Shown here piece by piece: positions 59,816-64,000 of a stretch of DNA of 64,000 nt. Under the pieces are notes generated by a model that saw nothing but the letters and a program-made list of their open reading frames with translations, was not told the DNA's origin and did not search any database. Location of the stretch: positions 122,883 to 186,882 of the forward strand of contig NZ_JAPFGB010000010.1 in the NCBI RefSeq assembly GCF_026241095.1, written 5' to 3'. The DNA comes from Saccharopolyspora sp. NFXS83. Its GTDB lineage: Bacteria > Actinomycetota > Actinomycetes > Mycobacteriales > Pseudonocardiaceae. The translations under genes and the position numbers were made by a program. Each line of letters opens with the position of its first letter. Within the stretch, counting starts at the first letter, position 1.

Positions 59816-60030
59816 TCCTGTCGCGGAGCGGTGGGCGGCGGGATCATGCGGAGTGCCGGTCATAGCGCAGAGTGAGCAAGTCACGCGAACCAGCGACCGA
59901 AACGACCGCTCCACGCGAAACGTGAGCGACCTAGCGTCATGATTTCGGGTGTTGTTCACCTTCTTGTCCAGGAACTCTCGCCTGATCGGCATAGCGTCAC
60001 GGTGTTCCTGACTGACATTTGGAGGTCCGT

Positions 60031-62088
60031 TTGCCTTCCCGACCGGACAGCGGGCGGGTCGTCCCGCTCCCACTTCTGTCGAACCACTCCGCGCGCCGCG
60101 CCTCGGCGACCTGCAAGTACCGCTGCGGCAACGCGTGCGCCCACGAAGCGCCGAACACCTCGGACAACGGCTACTTCGGCGACATCGTGGAGAGCGTCCT
60201 CGACCGCCGCGGCGCGCTCAAAGCGAGCGGCGTGCTGGCGCTCGCCGTCGGCGGGGCCTCCGCGCTGTCCAGCACCGCCGCTGCCGCCGCACCGTCGGCG
60301 ACCGCGGGCGGACCGGTGGTGCCGGGAACCGACTTCGCGCCGGTCGCGCCGAACAAGGAAGACCGCGTCACGATCCCCGAGGGCTACGAGCAGGGCATCG
60401 TGATCCGCTGGGGCGACCCGCTGCTCGAAGGCGCGCCGGAGTTCGACTTCCACGGCCAGACCGCCGAGGCCCAGGAGAAGCAGTTCGGCTACAACAACGA
60501 CTTCGCCGGGCTCGTCCCGCTGGACGGCTCCGGCAGGCGCGGCCTGCTCGTGGTCAACCACGAGTACACCACCGAGTCGCACATGTTCTCGAACTACGAT
60601 GAGAACAACCCCACCGAGCAGCAGGTCCGCATCTCGTGGGCCGCGCACGGCCTGTCCGTGGTGTACGTGGAGAAGGACCGCGCCAAGGGCCTCGTGCCGA
60701 AGCCCAGCGAGTACAACCGGCGGATCACCCTGAACACCGAGTTCGAGGTGCGCGGGCCCGCGGCGGGCAGCGACCACCTGAAGACCTCGGCGGACCCCAC
60801 CGGCACCAAGGTGTTCGGCACCCAGAACAACTGCGCGGGCGGCGTCACCCCGTGGGGCACGATCCTGTCCGGCGAGGAGAACTTCCACCAGTACTTCGGG
60901 CACTCCGAGCTGATCACCGACCCGGTCGCCGCGAAGCGCTACGAGCGCTACGCCGTCGGCACTGGTGAGACCGACCGCAAGTGGGAGCGGTTCGACAAGC
61001 GTTGGGACGTCTCCCAGGAGCCGAACGAGGCGCACCGCTTCGGCTGGATCGTGGAGATCGACCCGAACGACCCGGAGTCGACGCCGATCAAGCACACCGC
61101 GCTGGGCCGCTTCAAGCACGAAGGCGCGACCATCAAGATCGCCGACGACGGCCGGGTCGTCGCCTACTCCGGCGACGACGAGCGCTTCGACTACATCTAC
61201 AAGTACGTCTCGCACGGCCGCTTCAAGCCCGGCAAGAGCGCGCACGCGCGGCGGCACAACTCGGCGCTGCTCGACGACGGCACCCTCTACGTCGCCAAGT
61301 TCAGCGGCAACAGCCCCGCCGAGGAGATCGACGGCACCGGCGAGCTGCCCGCGGACGGGCACTTCGACGGCACCGGTGAGTGGCTGAAGCTGGCCAGCGG
61401 CACCGAGTCCTTCGTGCCCGGCTTCACCGCCGACGAGGTCTACGTGTTCACCCGGCTCGCCGCCGACGCGCTCGGCGCGACGAAGATGGACCGCCCGGAG
61501 GACATCGAGCCCAACCCGGTCAACGGCCGCATCTACTGCGCCCTGACGAACAACTCCAACCGCGGTTCCGAGGGCAACGCGGCGCCGGACGAGGCCAACC
61601 CGCGCGTCGGCAACAAGCACGGGCACGTCCTGGAGTTCGACGACGACACCACCGGCACCGAGTTCCGCTGGAACCTGCTGCTGGTCTGCGGCGACCCGAA
61701 CGACCCGGGCACCTACTTCGGCGGTTTCGACAAGTCCCAGGTCAGTCCGATCTCCTGCCCGGACAACGTGACCTTCGACCGGTTCGGCAACCTGTGGATC
61801 ACGACCGACGGCAACGAGCTCGGCTCCAACGACGGCCTGTTCGCGGTGCCGGTCGAGGGGCCGGAGCGCGGCAAGGTGAAGCAGTTCCTCACCGTGCCGG
61901 TGGGCGCCGAGACCTGCGGGCCCGTGGTGCTCGACGACCTGATCACGGTCAACGTGCAGCACCCCGGTGAGGACGCCGAGGACGCCCAGCACCCCACCTC
62001 GCACTGGCCGGACGGCGGCGACTCGCAGCCCCGGCCGTCGGTGGCGGTGGTGTGGCGCCAGGACGGCGGTGAGATCGGCCGACGCTGA
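60031..62088 (+). CDS. PhoX-type alkaline phosphatase (DUF839), TTG start
   Basis: A 685-aa Tat-exported phosphatase. The N-terminus has the PhoX-family CKYRCGNACAHEAPNTSDNG, then a Tat-like signal (LDRRGALKASGVLALAVGGA). The mature domain has FGYNNDFAGLVPL, LLVVNHEYTTESHMF, NCAGGVTPWGTILSGEENFH, GRIYCALTNNSNRG and CPDNVTFDRFGNLWITTDGN, all hallmarks of this Ca/Fe enzyme that frees phosphate from esters. The only Shine-Dalgarno, GGAGG (60021-60025), lies 5 nt before TTG 60031, so I start there rather than at TTG 60019. GTTCACC (59954) in the upstream 280 bp is one unit of a PHO box, so PhoP control is possible but weakly supported. Confidence 0.92.
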   Translation: MPSRPDSGRVVPLPLLSNHSARRASATCKYRCGNACAHEAPNTSDNGYFGDIVESVLDRRGALKASGVLALAVGGASALSSTAAAAAPSATAGGPVVPGTDFAPVAPNKEDRVTIPEGYEQGIVIRWGDPLLEGAPEFDFHGQTAEAQEKQFGYNNDFAGLVPLDGSGRRGLLVVNHEYTTESHMFSNYDENNPTEQQVRISWAAHGLSVVYVEKDRAKGLVPKPSEYNRRITLNTEFEVRGPAAGSDHLKTSADPTGTKVFGTQNNCAGGVTPWGTILSGEENFHQYFGHSELITDPVAAKRYERYAVGTGETDRKWERFDKRWDVSQEPNEAHRFGWIVEIDPNDPESTPIKHTALGRFKHEGATIKIADDGRVVAYSGDDERFDYIYKYVSHGRFKPGKSAHARRHNSALLDDGTLYVAKFSGNSPAEEIDGTGELPADGHFDGTGEWLKLASGTESFVPGFTADEVYVFTRLAADALGATKMDRPEDIEPNPVNGRIYCALTNNSNRGSEGNAAPDEANPRVGNKHGHVLEFDDDTTGTEFRWNLLLVCGDPNDPGTYFGGFDKSQVSPISCPDNVTFDRFGNLWITTDGNELGSNDGLFAVPVEGPERGKVKQFLTVPVGAETCGPVVLDDLITVNVQHPGEDAEDAQHPTSHWPDGGDSQPRPSVAVVWRQDGGEIGRR

Positions 62089-62106
62089 TCCCACCTGCGA
62101 GCGCGG

Positions 62107-62130
62107 GGGCCTTCCGAATTCGGGAGGCCC
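62107..62130 (+). terminator. PhoX gene terminator hairpin
   Basis: GGGCCTTCCGAA / TTCGGGAGGCCC is a near-perfect 24-bp palindrome (one internal mismatch pair), 18 bp after the stop codon. The loop is minimal. Confidence 0.65.
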
Positions 62131-62338
62131 TCGTTGCGCTCGTCAGTCCTCCAGCGGAGTCGGATGCCGGTGGGCATCGGCCGGACCGCGACCTTGCGCA
62201 GGATGCGGTCGCCCGTTGCGGGCGCGGCGGCGCTGGCGCTGCTCACCGGATCGCGTTAGTCGCCCGTCTGGTCGAGGTCAAGCCCGTCCAGCGGAGTGGG
62301 ACGACCGGCGACCGTGCGCGATCGTGCGACGGATACGA

Positions 62339-62355
62339 TTCAGACCATGTCTGAA
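62339..62355. promoter_or_regulatory. Palindrome over the SDR start codon
   Basis: TTCAGAC-CAT-GTCTGAA, two perfect 7-bp arms around 3 bp, covers the ATG at 62347. A -10-like TACGAT (62334-62339) places transcription start at or next to the ATG, so the mRNA is probably leaderless and a bound repressor would block polymerase directly. Confidence 0.6.
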
Positions 62356-63030
62356 CGTCCGATCGCCCTGGTCACGGGTGCTTCCCGTGGCGTCGGGGCC
62401 GCCGTTGCCCGCGCCCTCTCCGAAACCCACGACGTGCTGCTCGGCGGCCGGGACGGCGAGGCGCTGCGCGCGCTGGCGGCGGAGATCGACGGCGCCCGGC
62501 CGTGGCCGGTGGAACTGACCGACGACGACGCGGTGGCCGCGGCGGTGCGCGACATCGACCGGCTGGACGTGCTGGTGCACAGCGCCGGTCTCGTCGAGCT
62601 CGGTGCGGTCGCGGAGACCGGGGTGGACTCGTGGCGGCGCACCTTCGAGCTGAACCTGTTCGCCGTGACCGAGCTGACCCGGCTGCTGCTGCCCGAGCTG
62701 CGCGCCGCCTCCGGCCACGTGGTGCTGATCAACTCAGGTGCGGGCCGGGAGGCGAAGCCGAACTGGGGCTCCTACGCGGCGAGCAAGTTCGCGCTGCGCG
62801 CGTTCGCCGACGTGCTGCGCGCCGAGGAAGCGACCAACGGCGTGCGGGTGACCTCGGTCTTCCCCGGCCGGATCAACACCGACATGCAGCGCGAGGTGCG
62901 CGACGCCGAGTGCGGCGAGTTCCAGCCGGAGCGCTACCTGCGCCCGGAGTCGGTCGCCGGGCCGGTCTGCTCCGCCGTGCGCGCCGCCGCCGACGCGCAC
63001 CTCACCGAGATCGTCGTCCGCCCCTCCTGA
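62347..63030 (+). CDS. Short-chain dehydrogenase/reductase
   Basis: A 227-aa SDR. The NADP-binding TGASRGVGAAVARAL is at residues 10-24, with the Arg after the Gly-rich loop favouring NADP; LDVLVHSAGLVELG carries the NAG-like motif; the catalytic Ser is in VVLINSGAGREAKPNWGSYA and the YAASK Tyr/Lys pair follows (about residues 141 and 145); PGRINTDMQ is the usual C-terminal motif. Substrate unknown. ATG at 62347 with no Shine-Dalgarno, in keeping with a leaderless transcript. The palindrome across the start points to a dedicated repressor not found next to it. Confidence 0.92.
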   Translation: MSERPIALVTGASRGVGAAVARALSETHDVLLGGRDGEALRALAAEIDGARPWPVELTDDDAVAAAVRDIDRLDVLVHSAGLVELGAVAETGVDSWRRTFELNLFAVTELTRLLLPELRAASGHVVLINSGAGREAKPNWGSYAASKFALRAFADVLRAEEATNGVRVTSVFPGRINTDMQREVRDAECGEFQPERYLRPESVAGPVCSAVRAAADAHLTEIVVRPS

Positions 63031-63078
63031 GCCGCACCCGACGACCCCGCGCGGGGTGCCCCCGCCTAGCGTGACGAC

Positions 63079-63411
63079 GTGACCGTGCTGCGTTCGATCG
63101 TGCTGTTCGCCCTGGCCGCCGTGGCGGAGATCGGCGGGGCCTGGCTGGTCTGGCAGGGAGTGCGCGAGCACAAGGGCCTGCTGTGGATGGGCGCGGGCGT
63201 GCTCGCGCTCGGCGCCTACGGTTTCGTGGCCACGTTGCAGCCGGACGCGAACTTCGGGCGCATCCTCGCCGCGTACGGCGGTGTCTTCGTCGCGGGCTCG
63301 CTCGGCTGGGCGATGCTGCTGGACGGGTTCCGCCCGGACCGCTGGGACCTCGCGGGCGCCGCCCTCTGCCTGCTCGGCGTCGCCGTGATCATGTACGCGC
63401 CCCGGTCTTGA
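63079..63411 (+). CDS. YnfA family membrane protein (UPF0060)
   Basis: A 110-aa protein with four membrane helices, matching UPF0060/Ynf[21 protein letters not shown], then [20 protein letters not shown] with [20 protein letters not shown], and the final [20 protein letters not shown]. The family has the SMR-transporter fold, and some members export cationic compounds. GTG at 63079, 48 bp after the SDR gene; co-transcription is possible. Confidence 0.93.
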   Translation: MTVLRSIVLFALAAVAEIGGAWLVWQGVREHKGLLWMGAGVLALGAYGFVATLQPDANFGRILAAYGGVFVAGSLGWAMLLDGFRPDRWDLAGAALCLLGVAVIMYAPRS

Positions 63412-63479
63412 GCTCGCGGTCCGAGACCGGGCAGCGGGCTCCGGTCGCCACGGCCGGCGCGCCGAACCCGCAACCGGGC

Positions 63480-63523
63480 GCGAGAACGGGAGGGCGTCCA
63501 CGCGGACGCCCTCCCGTTCTCGC
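63480..63523. terminator. Bidirectional 20-bp terminator
   Basis: A perfect 20-bp stem GCGAGAACGGGAGGGCGTCC / GGACGCCCTCCCGTTCTCGC with a 4-nt loop between the convergent YnfA and OmpA-domain genes. Confidence 0.92.
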
Positions 63524-63535
63524 CACGACGAGCCG

Positions 63536-64000
63536 TTACTGAACGCTGATCGTCGCGTGCCGATCGGTCTCCTGCCCGCCTTCGGCGGGTCCCTTGCCGA
63601 CGACCTCCAGCCGTTCGACGGGCACGCCCGCCTCCGCGAACTTGTCCGCGACGGCTTGCGCCCGCTGCTGGGAGAGCTGCTGGTCCTCGGGCGACGGGCT
63701 GCCGGTGTTGGCGACGAAGCCCGTGACGGTGAACTTCAGCTCCTGCGGGGCGCTCTTGGCCAGTTCCGCCGCCTTCTGCGCGGTCTGCTCGCCCTGCTCG
63801 GTCAGCTCCGGACTGTCGGCCTGGAACGTGATCGGGCTCTGCTGCAGCGCCTGGTCGATCTGCTGTTGCAGCGCGGCCTTCGCCGCGGCCGGGTCGGGGC
63901 CGGGAGGAGGCGGTGGTGGTGCTTGTTCCTGCTGCTGCTCCAGCGGCGGGAACCAAGGACAAGGGGGCCAGGAAGGCCAGGTACCGGCCCCGGCCCCGCC
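63536..64000 (-). CDS. OmpA-family C-terminal domain protein, 5' part missing (window edge)
   Basis: The minus strand is open from the right edge to TAA at 63536, about 154 residues. The visible C-terminal part is an OmpA-like peptidoglycan-binding domain: ITFQADSPELTEQGEQTAQK, FTVTGFVANTGSPSPEDQQL and LSQQRAQAVADKFAEAGVPV with the canonical SxxRAxAV pattern, ending GGQETDRHATISVQ. Before it come a Gln/Pro-rich linker (EQQQEQAPPPPPPGPDPA) and a Trp/Pro segment (TWPSWPPCPWFPP). The upstream part probably holds a membrane anchor or BON domains, as in related actinobacterial proteins, but is not visible. It should act in the cell wall. Confidence 0.82.
   Translation of the reverse strand, partial: GGAGAGTWPSWPPCPWFPPLEQQQEQAPPPPPPGPDPAAAKAALQQQIDQALQQSPITFQADSPELTEQGEQTAQKAAELAKSAPQELKFTVTGFVANTGSPSPEDQQLSQQRAQAVADKFAEAGVPVERLEVVGKGPAEGGQETDRHATISVQ

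Noticed and set aside
59932..59999. Direct repeat TAGCGTCA (59932 and 59992) as an operator upstream of the PhoX gene
   Set aside because: Only 8 bp, 60 bp apart, and the second copy has no matching flank; too weak to call.

Overview
The window is about 64 kb of very GC-rich chromosomal DNA with dense short-spaced genes, many GTG starts, long perfect intergenic hairpins and Streptomyces-type regulators (a SARP, a DasR-type operator). Gene order matches the origin-proximal part of mycobacterial chromosomes: the mutT4-like NUDIX gene with its DUF6049 neighbour and divergent pcnA; yqgE and leuS; then ino1, a DUF5318 gene, ponA, a GT87 membrane protein, rpsF, ssb, rpsR, rplI and dnaB. No mycolic-acid genes are seen. 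Together this suggests a Pseudonocardiales actinomycete (Saccharopolyspora or Amycolatopsis relatives). That placement is inference from content and synteny; no database search was possible.

Region 1 (1-18.4 kb): DUF6049 (cut by the left edge) translationally coupled to a NUDIX hydrolase; the CCA-adding enzyme; YqgE; an SdpI-like membrane protein; a secreted phytase-like protein; an Abi/HEPN-like protein; a candidate small structured RNA; leuS; an acyl-CoA dehydrogenase/oxidase behind a palindromic operator; secreted CAP and DUF4232 proteins; a TetR regulator; a glutaredoxin; a DUF2339 membrane giant.

Region 2 (18.5-26 kb): PTS enzyme I with a DasR-type palindrome over its start codon, then the most unusual part of the window. 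It holds three small paralogous peptide genes (62, 61 and 55 aa; the last is below usual ORF cut-offs), an M50 membrane metalloprotease with a PqqD-like N-terminal region, a SARP regulator, and a MacS-type histidine kinase with a NarL-type response regulator, all on the minus strand. Upstream of the first peptide gene are three 7-bp repeats at exact 11-bp spacing, the classic layout of a SARP operator. Hairpins separate the peptide genes from each other and from the protease. I read this as a self-regulated leader-peptide/RiPP-like or proteolytic signalling cassette that I do not recognise from the literature.

Region 3 (26-45.5 kb): two GGDEF proteins (one with an inhibitory site, one degenerate), an AI-2E family transporter, two secreted proteins of unknown function, three GT87 mannosyltransferase-like membrane proteins, a stack of hairpins before ino1, a gene-free 0.7 kb where mycobacteria carry a PadR-type gene, DUF5318, the bifunctional penicillin-binding protein PonA, endonuclease IV and a surface protein.

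Region 4 (45.6-51 kb): rpsF-ssb-rpsR-rplI, preceded by a leader that fits the S6:S18 autoregulatory motif and pairs with the rpsF Shine-Dalgarno; a ten-copy cluster of DnaA-box-like nonamers; and dnaB split by an intein in its P-loop. The intein has Ala1 and the W-C-T residues of class 3 inteins and a homing endonuclease with both catalytic aspartates lost.

Region 5 (51-64 kb): a short UvrA paralogue, a GNAT acetyltransferase, a 600-aa unknown protein, a secreted TAP-like peptidase, a HAD phosphatase, an MFS exporter, a TTG-initiated PhoX phosphatase, a probably leaderless SDR with a palindrome on its start, a YnfA-family protein and an OmpA-domain protein cut by the right edge.
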